Shown: piece by piece, positions 1 to 9,001 of the stretch
How the letters are laid out: every line of letters begins with the position of its first letter
Numbering within the stretch: position 1 is the first letter of the stretch
NCBI RefSeq assembly: GCF_023566055.1
Contig: NZ_JALIQP010000001.1
Location: forward strand, 62,001 to 126,000
Direction of reading: 5' to 3'
From: Halosolutus amylolyticus
GTDB taxonomy: Archaea > Halobacteriota > Halobacteria > Halobacteriales > Natrialbaceae
Length of the DNA stretch: 64,000 nt
Program-made: the position numbers and the translations under genes
Notes under the pieces: generated by a model
Database searches by the model: none
What the model saw: only the letters and a program-made list of their open reading frames with translations
Told to the model about the DNA's origin: nothing

Positions 1-161
1 AGGCGTGCGTCGTCGCGCGGGAGTTCTGCCATTACCTCTTCTGGGGGCTGGACGGGTAAAGTACGACGGGTTGCGTACGACGCTGGTGAGAATCGCGGCG
101 GGCAAAATCGGTGCCGAAACGCGTACGAATCGGCCGTATCGGAGCAGTTCCGGCGCCGGAA

Positions 162-1769
162 TCAGCGGTCGCGTGCCGCGTCGACTTCGGCGTCGGTGCC
201 GACCTCGTCGGCGCCGACCCAGCGGTCCCAGAACGATTCGAACTCGGCGTCGTCCTCGGTGATGCGGTCCCACTCGGCGAGGCCGCGTTCTTCGCGGGTC
301 CCCGGGATCGTGTTGTCGAGGACGAGCGCCGCGAGACCGCCGACGGCCATCCCGGTCGAGCCGATGATGAAGATCGTGTCGACGACAGCCTGGCCCGCGG
401 CCTCGATCCAGCCGGCGAGCGCGGTTCCGGCGACCGCCTCGACGAGCGGCGCGATCGCCCCCTCGAGACCGACGGCGTCGCGGAACGCGAGCGTGCTCTC
501 GAAGTTGCCCATGTACGCCGGGATCGCCAGTCCGACGAAGAGGGCGAAGCCGATGATGAAGGTGTTCCGGGAGGAGTCGAGGTCGACGTGACGCAGGTTC
601 GAGATCCCGACGGCGACGATCTGGCCGAACATGGCGATGAAGAGGCCGCCGACGATCGGGTCCGGGATCGTCGCGATCAACTGGCCGAAGTAGCCGATGA
701 AGCCGACGAACAGCATGATGACGGCACCGAACTGGACGACGTAGCGCGAGGCGACGCCGGTCAGCCCGATCGCGCCGATGTTCTCGGAGTAGGAAGTCGA
801 GCCGGCGGTCCCCATCACGCCCGAGAAGACGTTCATCAGCCCCTCCATTCCGATGCCGTGGTTGATCCGCTTCTCGCTGGGCGCGCCCGATCCCGAGAGG
901 TTCGCCACGGCGTAGTAGTCACCGATGCTCTCGACGATCGAGGCCAGCACGCCGGCGAACATCCCGACGACGAAGGCGGTCGTCACCTGGGGCATCCCCC
1001 ACTGGAGCGGGTAGATCGGGAGCAGCGGCCGGGTGTCCGCGACCTGTCCGAAGTCGACGTGGCCCGGATGCGTTCCGCCGATCACGCCCATGGCGGAGAC
1101 CGCTGCGGCGGCGAGCCAGGCGATGACGAGCGCAAGCACGACCGGATAGAGGCGGAACGCCTTGTGCTTGACGTCGAGGTACTGCGAGAACAGGAGGATC
1201 AGGCCGAGCGTGAGGGCCAGCAGGGGCCAGCTCTGGTTCGGCGTCGTGATCTGGGGCGCGTTGAACAGCGCCAGCCCGATCAGCGCGATCGTCGGCGCGA
1301 TGACGACCGGCGAGAGGAACCGACGGAGCTTTCCGACCAGTCCGAAGTACCCCATCGCGACCTCGACGAGTGCAGCGACGATAATCGCCCCCTGTAGCTG
1401 TACCAGTGCGGCCTCCCAGCCTGGTTGGCCAGAAACGCCGCCGGCGGTGACGACGCCGACGATGGCCAGCGCCGGCGCGAGCATCGAGAACGGCGCGCCC
1501 TGGACGATCGGGTACCGGTTCCCGAACGTCGTCTGGGCGAGCGTGGCGATCCCGGAGACGACGAAGAACGTCCCGACGAACCGGGCGGTCACTCCCGGCG
1601 GCATCTCCATCGCCCTGGCCAGTATCAGCGGTACCGCGATGTTGGCACCGACCATCGTCAGGTAGTGCTGGACTCCGAGGACCATCGATTCCCCCACCGG
1701 TGGCCTGTCGTCGATCCCGTACTCGATGTCGTCACCGGCCGCGTCCGTGCCGGCTGCGTCCTCTGTCAT
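162..1769 (-). CDS. Uracil/xanthine permease, NCS2 family
   Basis: A 535-residue polytopic membrane protein, the normal size for nucleobase:cation symporter 2 proteins, which import uracil or xanthine with protons or sodium. The first membrane segment carries the QHYLTMVGANIAVP stretch (about residues 34-47). A second family signature, ESIGDYYAVANL, lies near residue 280, and STSYSENIGAIGLTG near residue 324. These are substrate- and ion-binding regions in NCS2 transporters. The N-terminus is a short acidic tail, as expected in haloarchaea. It stands alone, upstream genes on the same strand being a small zinc-ribbon protein and the chelatase gene. Substrate (uracil, xanthine or uric acid) cannot be decided from the sequence. 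Confidence 0.9.
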   Translation of the reverse strand: MTEDAAGTDAAGDDIEYGIDDRPPVGESMVLGVQHYLTMVGANIAVPLILARAMEMPPGVTARFVGTFFVVSGIATLAQTTFGNRYPIVQGAPFSMLAPALAIVGVVTAGGVSGQPGWEAALVQLQGAIIVAALVEVAMGYFGLVGKLRRFLSPVVIAPTIALIGLALFNAPQITTPNQSWPLLALTLGLILLFSQYLDVKHKAFRLYPVVLALVIAWLAAAAVSAMGVIGGTHPGHVDFGQVADTRPLLPIYPLQWGMPQVTTAFVVGMFAGVLASIVESIGDYYAVANLSGSGAPSEKRINHGIGMEGLMNVFSGVMGTAGSTSYSENIGAIGLTGVASRYVVQFGAVIMLFVGFIGYFGQLIATIPDPIVGGLFIAMFGQIVAVGISNLRHVDLDSSRNTFIIGFALFVGLAIPAYMGNFESTLAFRDAVGLEGAIAPLVEAVAGTALAGWIEAAGQAVVDTIFIIGSTGMAVGGLAALVLDNTIPGTREERGLAEWDRITEDDAEFESFWDRWVGADEVGTDAEVDAARDR

Positions 1770-1843
1770 GCTCGGTCGTCGGATAACGGCCCAGGCCGCT
1801 CATAGGGGTGTTGATCCACCGTCGACGGATCGCTCGCTGGGGA

Positions 1844-1854
1844 GTAAATTAAAC
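1844..1854 (-). promoter_or_regulatory. TATA-like element for the permease
   Basis: An AT-rich GTAAATTAAAC in a GC-rich gap reads GTTTAATTTAC on the minus strand. If it is the TATA box, the permease transcript has a leader of roughly 50 nt, unlike many leaderless genes in this window. Confidence 0.35.
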
Positions 1855-1928
1855 GTCGCGCACAGGAGAACCATTCGATTCGTCGGACGCGGTGACGGTC
1901 CGCGGCGGAACGGTCCCGTCGGTGTGGG

Positions 1929-2060
1929 TCACGAGACGACGTGCCAGACGTAGTCACAGCGATCGCACTCGAACGTCCGCTTCAGGCCGCTGTCGATCGT
2001 CTCCCGCGCGGTTTCGACGGCGGTGCTGTGCAAACAGTTCGGACAATCTACGGTACCCAC
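1929..2060 (-). CDS. Small zinc-ribbon protein, 43 residues
   Basis: A short gene starting at GTG encodes 43 residues with two Cys pairs, CPNC at residues 6-9 and CDRC at residues 32-35, spaced by 22 residues. This is a classic treble-clef/zinc-ribbon layout that would bind one zinc. The fold would use nearly the whole protein, which supports it being a real small protein rather than chance. Haloarchaea encode many such two-CxxC small proteins, most of unknown role. The reading frame upstream of the GTG runs into a stop without another usable start, so the start is fairly secure. It lies between the permease and the chelatase gene on the same strand, but its function cannot be inferred from them. 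Confidence 0.75.
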   Translation of the reverse strand: MGTVDCPNCLHSTAVETARETIDSGLKRTFECDRCDYVWHVVS

Positions 2061-2126
2061 GATACTGCGAACCTGCGGGTGAGGCCCTCATAATCGATCT
2101 TCCCACATAGGCAGGTTACCCGAATG

Positions 2127-4313
2127 TTACCGGGTCGAACGCGGCTCACGATCCGACGCCGCTCGATCGGCCGCGGCCCGAATCGTCTCCGGCGACAGCG
2201 CCGACAGCGAGACGAGTTCCCCGCCCGTCTCGCTCGCGACGAGTTCGGAGAGCCCGGCCCGCGAGTCGTCGCCCGCGTCGACGACGATCACGTGCGCGTC
2301 GTCCGTCGCGAGGGCGCGTGCCGCCCGGCGGGTCGCCTCGGTCGGACTCCCGTCGGCGACGTTCGCCCGGCCGTCAGTGACGAGGACGACGACCGTGGCG
2401 TCGGTGTCGGCGCGCTCGAGGACCCGCCGCGAGGTCTCGAGTCCCGCGGGAAGGGGCGTCCGATCGCCGGCGGGCAGGTCCTTGAGGTGGCGGGCGGCGA
2501 GCGTGACGCTGTCGGTCGGCGGCAACAGGACGTCGGCCCCGTCACCGGCGAAAGCGACGAACGCGACCCGATCGCGGTGTTCGTAGCTGTCCCGGAGCAG
2601 GTCGAGGACGACGCCCTTGGCGGTCCGCATCGCCGGCCGCATCGAGGCGCTCGCGTCGACGGCGAAGACGATCGTCACCGAGGTGTCGCCGGTTCGAACC
2701 GACTGGCGAAGATCTGCGTTCCCGACTCGTGTCTCGCCCCGGGTCGCGGCCGACCGGATCGACGCGGCGGCGTCGATCGATCCCTCGCCCGAAGCGGGTT
2801 CGGTGCGGACGCGCGCACCACGGTTGTCCGTGCTCGGCGCCGTACTCGCCCGGGATCCCGTCGCGGTCGCGCCCCCGGTGCCGTCGACGGTCGGCGTCTC
2901 GAGGTCCGGTGCCGCCGCCTCTCCGATTCCGGCCCGTTGCTGGCCGGGGACGAGCGGCTGGGCAGTTTCGTCGTCCCCGTCGTCGGGTGACTCGTCCGAC
3001 TCGGAGTCCTGATCGATCGAGTCGTCCGACCCCCCGTCGCCGGCCTCGGTTGGAGACTGGTTCGCGGAGGCCGGTTGCTCTTCGCGCTCCGGTCGCTGCT
3101 CGGGACCGTCGCCGTCACTCTCGTCGCCACCACCGCCGTCGCCCGCGTCGTCGCCGTCGACACCGTCGTCCGATCCCTCGCGACCGCCGCCCTCGTCTCC
3201 GTCCTCCGGTTCTGGCTCGCTCTCGTCGTCGTCCGCGTCACCGTCGTCCTCATCACCCTCACTGTCGCCGCCGTCTGGCGACTCCTCGTCGAACCGATCC
3301 TCGAGCAGGTCGTTGAGATCCGGTTCGTCCTCGAACGGCGTGCTCCGGAGCCGATGGGGGAGCGTGTACGTCGCGGCCTCGTGGACGTCCGACTCGATGA
3401 CCGTCTCACGCCCCTCGAGTGCGGCCAGCGTCGTGGCGGTCCGGGCCGTCGCGACGTCGCCGCGGTGGCCGTCGACGCCGGCCTCGAGGCAGAGTTCGGC
3501 GATCTCGGCCTTGAACTCGGCGGGGAGATCGACGTTCGCGAGGCGCTCGCGGGCTGCGGCGAGGTCCTCTCGAAGGGTTTCGACCTCGTCGGCGTACGCT
3601 GTTGCGGGGTCGGGGTCGCTCTCTGCCTCGAGCGCCCGATCGATGATCTCGACACGATCGTCGATCTCGCGACAGCCCTCGACGGCTGCCTGCAGGGCGA
3701 ACCGATCGCGAAGCTGGGGCCGGAGGTCGCCCTCCTCCGGGTTCATGGTGCCGATCAGGGTGAACGACGCGGGGTGGGAGACGCTGATGCCGTCGCGTTC
3801 GACGGTATTGGTGCCGGACGCGGCGGCGTCTAAGAGCACGTCGACGAGGTGGTCGTCCAGCAGGTTGACCTCGTCGAGGTACAGGATCCCGCGGTGGGCG
3901 CGGGCGAGCAGGCCGGGATCGAACTCCGCCTCCCCTGCGAGTGCGTCCGCGACGGAGAGGGTGCCGACGACCCGATCGCGGGTCGCCCCCAGCGGGAGCG
4001 TTACGAGCGGGACGGGCCGCGTCTCGACGGCCATCTCGTCGGCGTCGCGTTCGCGGCACTCGTCACACTGCAGGTTCGGCTCGTCCGGCGAACAGCCGTA
4101 CGGACAGTCGGCGACGACCCGCTGTTCGGGCAGGAGATCGACCAGCGCCCGCACGGCCGTCGACTTCGCGGTTCCTTTCTCGCCGACGATCAGGGCTCCG
4201 TCGAGGTCGGCGTTGATCGCGACGGCCAGCAACACCCGCTTCAGCTCCGCCTGTCCGACGATCGCCGGAAAGGGGAGTGACGATAGCTTTTTGCCCCCGG
4301 CGTTTGCAACCAT
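2127..4313 (-). CDS. Cobalt/magnesium chelatase subunit, ChlI-ChlD fusion (AAA+ and VWA)
   Basis: This 728-residue protein combines the two smaller subunits of class I metal chelatases. The N-terminal AAA+ domain has Walker A GEKGTAKS at residues 44-51 and Walker B GILYLDEVN at 142-150. Four cysteines (70, 74, 83, 86) sit in an insert and may bind zinc. An extremely acidic linker follows (about 345-460). A C-terminal von Willebrand A domain has the MIDAS motif DASAS at 553-557 and VTDGRAN at 645-651. Such proteins power metal insertion by the large subunit (ChlH or CobN). The gene diverges from cobN across a 34-bp gap, and no chlorophyll genes are present, so a cobaltochelatase role is inferred. 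The short gap holds overlapping promoters and a shared palindrome. Confidence 0.88.
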   Translation of the reverse strand: MVANAGGKKLSSLPFPAIVGQAELKRVLLAVAINADLDGALIVGEKGTAKSTAVRALVDLLPEQRVVADCPYGCSPDEPNLQCDECRERDADEMAVETRPVPLVTLPLGATRDRVVGTLSVADALAGEAEFDPGLLARAHRGILYLDEVNLLDDHLVDVLLDAAASGTNTVERDGISVSHPASFTLIGTMNPEEGDLRPQLRDRFALQAAVEGCREIDDRVEIIDRALEAESDPDPATAYADEVETLREDLAAARERLANVDLPAEFKAEIAELCLEAGVDGHRGDVATARTATTLAALEGRETVIESDVHEAATYTLPHRLRSTPFEDEPDLNDLLEDRFDEESPDGGDSEGDEDDGDADDDESEPEPEDGDEGGGREGSDDGVDGDDAGDGGGGDESDGDGPEQRPEREEQPASANQSPTEAGDGGSDDSIDQDSESDESPDDGDDETAQPLVPGQQRAGIGEAAAPDLETPTVDGTGGATATGSRASTAPSTDNRGARVRTEPASGEGSIDAAASIRSAATRGETRVGNADLRQSVRTGDTSVTIVFAVDASASMRPAMRTAKGVVLDLLRDSYEHRDRVAFVAFAGDGADVLLPPTDSVTLAARHLKDLPAGDRTPLPAGLETSRRVLERADTDATVVVLVTDGRANVADGSPTEATRRAARALATDDAHVIVVDAGDDSRAGLSELVASETGGELVSLSALSPETIRAAADRAASDREPRSTR

Positions 4314-4315
4314 AC

Positions 4316-4329
4316 TTGCGTTAATACAA
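4316..4329. promoter_or_regulatory. Putative cob operator, copy 1 (TTGCGTTAATACAA)
   Basis: This is a match to the palindrome TTGNNNTANNNCAA, which recurs in the other two cob promoter regions. It lies immediately upstream of the chelatase start (minus strand) and overlaps the likely TATA region of cobN (TTAATA, about 22-27 nt before its ATG). A bound protein could therefore block both divergent promoters. Confidence 0.6.
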
Positions 4330-4335
4330 TAGAGG

Positions 4336-4343
4336 TTTAAAAA
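4336..4343 (-). promoter_or_regulatory. TATA-like box of the chelatase gene
   Basis: On the minus strand this reads TTTTTAAA, centred about 27 nt upstream of the chelatase ATG, the expected spacing for a leaderless haloarchaeal transcript. The palindrome at 4316-4329 lies between this box and the start. Confidence 0.5.
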
Positions 4344-4347
4344 CTCG

Positions 4348-7300
4348 ATGACACGGATCGGGATCTACACCGCGACGGCAAACGAACTCGGCTCGATCGG
4401 GCGGGCGGCCGAGCGTCTCGAGGACGTCGACCTGGTCGTTCGCTCGGAGAGCGACCTCGACGACGAGGCCGCGATCGAGGAGTTCGTGGACGAATTGACC
4501 GACGCCACGGCAGTGATTTGCTGGCTGCACGGGGCCGAAGACAGCATGCCCGGCTACGACTACGCGACGGGCGCGCTCGTCGACGCGGGCGTCCCGCTGA
4601 TCGTCAAGTCGACGGGCGACGCCTTCGCCGTCGAGGACACGACGGTTTCCGCGGCCCACCGCGATCGAGTCTACGACTACCTCGAGAGAGGCGGGACGAT
4701 CAACGTCGCGAACCTGTGTCGGTTCCTCGTGGCCGAGTACGCGGGGCGGAACCTCGCATACGACGATCCCACGGACCTGCCGACGGAGGGGGTCTACCAC
4801 CCCGATCATCCGGGGATCGAGTACGAGGATCTGCTCGCGACCCACGACCCCGGGAAGCCGACCGTGGCGATCTGGTTCTACGAGTCCCACTGGACCCACG
4901 AGAACACCCGCTACGTCGATGCCCAGGTCCGGGCGCTGGAGGAACAGGGCGCGAACGCACTGCCGATCTTCTGTAATCCCGCAACCGATACCGACGAACA
5001 GGAAGACGCCGAGTGGGTCACCGACAACTGGCTCGTAGACGACGCGGGCGAGCCGATCGTCGACGCCGTCCTCTCCTCGTTCATGTTCTCGCTCTCGATG
5101 GACGAGCGCGGCCGGAGCGCAAGCGGGGAGGGCGACTCCGCGGAGGACGTCTTCCTCGATCGACTCGGCGTGCCGGTCCTCCAGACGGTGACGACGATGC
5201 GATCGCGATCGCGCTACGAAGCCAGCGACACGGGCGTGATGGGGTTCGAACTCGCCCTCTCGGTCGCCCTGCCGGAGTTCGACGGCAACGTGATCACCCA
5301 CCCGATCTCGGGGAAAGAACGCACCGACGACGAGGCCGGCATCGGCAGCGCGCCGAAACACCACTTCTCGATCGAGGATCGGATCGACCACGCGACCCGT
5401 CTCGCGGTCAACTGGGCGACACTGCGCCACACGCCCAACGAGGACAAGCGGGTCGCCGTCGTCCTGCACAACTACCCGCCGAGCGACGACGGGATCGGGA
5501 CCGCGTTCGGCCTCGACAGTCCGGAATCGACCGTAAATCTGCTCGCGGAACTCGAGGCCCGAAACTACGATCTCGGCGGTGCGATGCCGGACAGCGGCCA
5601 GTCCCTCGTCGAAACGCTCACCTCGCAACTGACCCTCGACGATCGCTGGGTCGCCCCCGAGGACGTCCGCGACCGATCGGTCGACGTCGTCTCGCCCGAC
5701 ACCTACGCGGCGTGGTTCGACGAAGCCGACGATCGATTCAAAGAGAACGTGATCGAGGAGTGGGGCGAGGTTCCGGATCGGCCCTTCGCGATCCCAGGCG
5801 TCGAGTTCGGCAACGTCCTCGTCACCGTCCAGCCCCCGCGCGGGTTCGGGATGGATCCCTCGAAAGTCTATCACGACTCCGATCTCCAGCCGCCACACGA
5901 CTACTACGCCTTCTACGGCTGGCTCCGAAACGAGTTCGAAGCCGACGCCGTCGTCCACCTGGGGACCCACGGGAGCCTCGAGTGGCTCCCCGGCAAGACC
6001 GTCGGGCTGAACGGCGCGAGCGCGCCCGACCAGCTGGTCGACGACCTCCCGAACGTCTACCCCTACATCGTCAACAACCCCGGCGAGGGAACCCAGGCCA
6101 AGCGCCGATCGTACGCCGCGATCGTGGACTACCTCACGCCCGTCATGCGATCGGCGGGCACGTACGACGAACTCGCGGACCTCGAGGACCTCGCGAACCA
6201 GTACCGGGAGGCCGGGATGGAGGACGCCCGCGCCGACGACGGTAAGCACCTCGAGACCCTGATTCGGGAGGCCGTCGAGGATCTCGACCTTGCGGTCGAA
6301 CTCGGGATCGCGGGCACGATCGACGAGAAAGCCGACGTCCGTGGGCCGGACGAAGCCGGCTCCACGCTGGCCGAAGGTGCAGTCGATGGGGACGAGGTCG
6401 GGATTGACGACCTCGTCGAGCGGATCCACGACTACCTCACCGACGTCAAGACGACCCAGATCCGGCTGGGACTGCATACGATGTCCGAGCCGCCTGCCGG
6501 CGATCGGCTCGTCGAGTACCTCGTCGCGCTCACCCGACTCGAGAACCCCGGCGCGCCGAGCCTGCGCGAGAGCGTGGCCGGCGCACTCGGCGTCGACTAC
6601 GAGCGGATGCTCGACGCGCCAGGTGAGTACGACGCGGCCCTGGGAATGACTTACGCCGAGGCCGCGGACGTGGTCCACGAGACCAGTATGGACCTCGTGG
6701 AGACGCTGGCCGAACACGGCTTCGACGTCCCCGAATCAGAACGTGAAGCGGGACCCGACGACGAGGTGAACATGAACCTGCTCGTCGTCGACCTCGAGAC
6801 GATCGGCGACGCCAGGGCCAGGTCGGGCGCTCACGACGATCTTCGGGAGGTCCTCGCGTACATCTGTGAGGAGGCCCAGCCCCGCGTCCAGGGAGCCGAA
6901 GAGGAGATCCCCAGAACCGCGGACGCCCTCTCGGGCGAGTACGTGCCGCCGGGCGGGTCCGGTGCACCGACCCGTGGCGGCGTCGACCTCCTGCCGACCG
7001 CGCGGAACTTCTACACGCTCGACCCGCGCAAGGTACCGGCGAAGGCCGCCTGGCAGGTCGGCAGCGAGGTCGCGGAGGGGGTACTCGATCGCCACCTGTC
7101 CGAGCACGACGAGTACCCCGAAGAGATCGGCGTCGTCGCGTGGGGGACCCCGACCGTCCGCACCCGCGGCGAGACGATCGCCCAGGTGCTCGCGACGATG
7201 GGCGTCGAACCGCAGTGGACCGACGCCGGGCGGATCGACGACGTCGAACCGATCCCGATCGAGGAACTCGGCCGACCACGAGTCGACGTGACGACCCGCG

Positions 7301-8244
7301 TCTCCGGGCTCTTTCGGGACGCGTTCCCGGCCGCGGCGGGCGTCATCCACGACGCGGTCGACACCGTGGTCGACCTCGACGAACCCCACGACGTGAACTA
7401 CGTCAAGAAGCACGTCGAGGAAGTAACGGAGGAACTGCAGGACGAGGCGGGACTCGACGAATTCGACGCCCGCGATGCCGCGAAACACCGCGTCTTCACG
7501 ACGAAACCCGGCGGGTACGGCGCCGGGACTAACAAGGCCGTCGACGAGGGGAACTGGGACGATCGCTCCGACCTCGCGTCGGTCTACGTCCAGTGGGGCG
7601 GCTACGCGATGGGCTCCAGAGGGCGAGTTTCGGAGGCCCACGACGCCTTCGAGCGCCGCCTCTCGAGCGTCGACGCGACGGTCAAGATCGAGGACACGAT
7701 GGAACAGGACGAGTTCGACTCCTCGGACTGGTACGCCTTCCACGGCGGGTTCATCTCCGCCGTCTCCGAAATCTCGGGCGCGGAACCCGCCTCCTACGTC
7801 GGCGACTCCTCGGACCCGGACAACGTCGACGTCTACACGAACGAGGAGAAGGTCCGCAAGGCGATGCGATCGCGCGTTCTCAACCCCGACTGGCTCGAGT
7901 CGATGGAAGAACACGGCTACAAGGGTGCCGGCGACCTGTCGACGACGGTCGACGTGACGCTCGGGTGGGACGCGACGACCGGCGTCGTGAGCGACACCCT
8001 CTGGGAGGAGGTCGCGGAGAAGTTCGCCTTCGACGAGGACCGCCAGGACTGGATGCGCGAGGTCAACCCGTGGGCGCTCGAGTCCATCACGGACACCCTG
8101 CTCGAGGCGATCGAGCGCGACCTGTGGGGGGCCGACGACGAGACCGTCGACCGGTTGCGGGACCTGAACCTCGAGGTCGAGGGCGATCTGGAGGCGCGGA
8201 CGACCAACGAGGCTGTCGGCGCGGAGGTGACGACCGATGACTGA
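4348..8244 (+). CDS. cobN: Cobaltochelatase large subunit CobN
   Basis: A 1298-residue protein of the CobN/ChlH/BchH family, the porphyrin- or corrin-binding subunit of ATP-dependent chelatases. Its length matches CobN. The conserved HLGTHGSLEWLPGKTVG region starts near residue 536, and long CobN-like blocks (for example the INNPGEGTQAKRR-type stretch and the C-terminal SRVLNPDWLESM block) are readable. It is expected to insert cobalt using the divergently encoded AAA+/VWA subunit; separate CobS and CobT genes are not seen. The start is supported by the TATA-like TTAATA 22-27 nt upstream and by the short divergent gap. Its end overlaps the cbiC start by 8 bases. An Mg-chelatase role is unlikely without other chlorophyll genes. 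Confidence 0.93.
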   Translation: MTRIGIYTATANELGSIGRAAERLEDVDLVVRSESDLDDEAAIEEFVDELTDATAVICWLHGAEDSMPGYDYATGALVDAGVPLIVKSTGDAFAVEDTTVSAAHRDRVYDYLERGGTINVANLCRFLVAEYAGRNLAYDDPTDLPTEGVYHPDHPGIEYEDLLATHDPGKPTVAIWFYESHWTHENTRYVDAQVRALEEQGANALPIFCNPATDTDEQEDAEWVTDNWLVDDAGEPIVDAVLSSFMFSLSMDERGRSASGEGDSAEDVFLDRLGVPVLQTVTTMRSRSRYEASDTGVMGFELALSVALPEFDGNVITHPISGKERTDDEAGIGSAPKHHFSIEDRIDHATRLAVNWATLRHTPNEDKRVAVVLHNYPPSDDGIGTAFGLDSPESTVNLLAELEARNYDLGGAMPDSGQSLVETLTSQLTLDDRWVAPEDVRDRSVDVVSPDTYAAWFDEADDRFKENVIEEWGEVPDRPFAIPGVEFGNVLVTVQPPRGFGMDPSKVYHDSDLQPPHDYYAFYGWLRNEFEADAVVHLGTHGSLEWLPGKTVGLNGASAPDQLVDDLPNVYPYIVNNPGEGTQAKRRSYAAIVDYLTPVMRSAGTYDELADLEDLANQYREAGMEDARADDGKHLETLIREAVEDLDLAVELGIAGTIDEKADVRGPDEAGSTLAEGAVDGDEVGIDDLVERIHDYLTDVKTTQIRLGLHTMSEPPAGDRLVEYLVALTRLENPGAPSLRESVAGALGVDYERMLDAPGEYDAALGMTYAEAADVVHETSMDLVETLAEHGFDVPESEREAGPDDEVNMNLLVVDLETIGDARARSGAHDDLREVLAYICEEAQPRVQGAEEEIPRTADALSGEYVPPGGSGAPTRGGVDLLPTARNFYTLDPRKVPAKAAWQVGSEVAEGVLDRHLSEHDEYPEEIGVVAWGTPTVRTRGETIAQVLATMGVEPQWTDAGRIDDVEPIPIEELGRPRVDVTTRVSGLFRDAFPAAAGVIHDAVDTVVDLDEPHDVNYVKKHVEEVTEELQDEAGLDEFDARDAAKHRVFTTKPGGYGAGTNKAVDEGNWDDRSDLASVYVQWGGYAMGSRGRVSEAHDAFERRLSSVDATVKIEDTMEQDEFDSSDWYAFHGGFISAVSEISGAEPASYVGDSSDPDNVDVYTNEEKVRKAMRSRVLNPDWLESMEEHGYKGAGDLSTTVDVTLGWDATTGVVSDTLWEEVAEKFAFDEDRQDWMREVNPWALESITDTLLEAIERDLWGADDETVDRLRDLNLEVEGDLEARTTNEAVGAEVTTDD

Positions 8245-9001
8245 CGGCGGCCAGGGGTTCGACAGCGAGTACGCCGACCTCGGCGCGACGACGCAGAACG
8301 CGATGGACATCGCCGAGACGAGCATGGACATCGTTAGGCAGTTCGTCCCCGACGAGACGCTCGCGGATCGGATCCGCCAGAAGTCGGTCCACTCGATGGG
8401 CGACATCGAGTTCCAGCACCTGCTCCGTTTTACGGGCGCGGACGACCGCGGCGACGACGATGACGCCCCCGTCCGTGCCGGCGCGCGGGCCGTCCTCGAC
8501 GAGGCGGCTGTCATCACCGACATCACGATGGTGAAAGCCGGCGTCACGGGACGAGGCCATACCTGCGACGTGTCGAAGGCGATCGGCCACGGAACGGAAC
8601 TCGCCGCGGAGACCGGAATGACCCGGACCGCCGCGGCGATGCTCGAACTCGATCGCGAGGACGCCTTCGAGGGAGCGATCGTGACGATCGGGAACGCGCC
8701 GACGGCGGCGCTGGCGCTGGCGGACTGCATCGAACAGGGCACGAGACCGGCGGTCGTCGTCGCGAACCCGGTCGGCTTCGTCAAGGCCGAGGAGAGCCGC
8801 GAGCGGATTCGCGAGGTCAGCGAGGCCTGCGGCGTACCGGCGATCACGCACGTCGGCCGCCGCGGCGGGAGCGGTCTCGCCGCCGCGTTGACGAACGAAC
8901 TGATCCACGTCGCGAAAGATCACCGTGCCGGCGAACTCGAGGCCGACCTCGTGTTCGACGTCGATGGCCACGCGCTCGAGGGCGGCGGGGCAGAGGAATG
9001 A
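8237..9001 (+). CDS. cbiC: Cobalt-precorrin-8 methylmutase CbiC
   Basis: 254 residues, matching CbiC/CobH, which moves the C11 methyl group to C12 of the corrin ring to give cobyrinate. The family signature around the catalytic histidine is readable as QKSVHSMGD, with His52. A glycine-rich IGNAPTAALAL stretch and NPVGFVKAEESR are typical of the family. The start overlaps the cobN stop and the end overlaps the cbiE start by four bases (ATGA), so these genes are very probably co-translated. The N-terminal extension of about 20 residues is acidic, as usual in haloarchaea. Confidence 0.93.
   Translation: MTDGGQGFDSEYADLGATTQNAMDIAETSMDIVRQFVPDETLADRIRQKSVHSMGDIEFQHLLRFTGADDRGDDDDAPVRAGARAVLDEAAVITDITMVKAGVTGRGHTCDVSKAIGHGTELAAETGMTRTAAAMLELDREDAFEGAIVTIGNAPTAALALADCIEQGTRPAVVVANPVGFVKAEESRERIREVSEACGVPAITHVGRRGGSGLAAALTNELIHVAKDHRAGELEADLVFDVDGHALEGGGAEE

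Noticed and set aside
111-1397. Plus-strand frame of 428 codons opposite the permease
   Set aside because: Its translation is Arg/Asp/Gly low-complexity with no conserved motif, typical of antisense frames in high-GC genomes.
4321-6717. Long minus-strand frame of about 800 codons opposite cobN
   Set aside because: It is a GC-rich antisense artefact of cobN; its translation is Arg/Val/Asp-rich with no family motifs, while cobN is unmistakable on the other strand.
2127-8244. Magnesium chelatase for chlorophyll synthesis
   Set aside because: Although ChlI/ChlD/ChlH-like, the genes sit among corrin enzymes and no bacteriochlorophyll genes are present; CobN is the better fit.
6736-8847. Minus-strand frame of about 700 codons opposite cobN and cbiC
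   Set aside because: Same reason: compositionally a shadow, and it spans the overlap of two well-supported genes.
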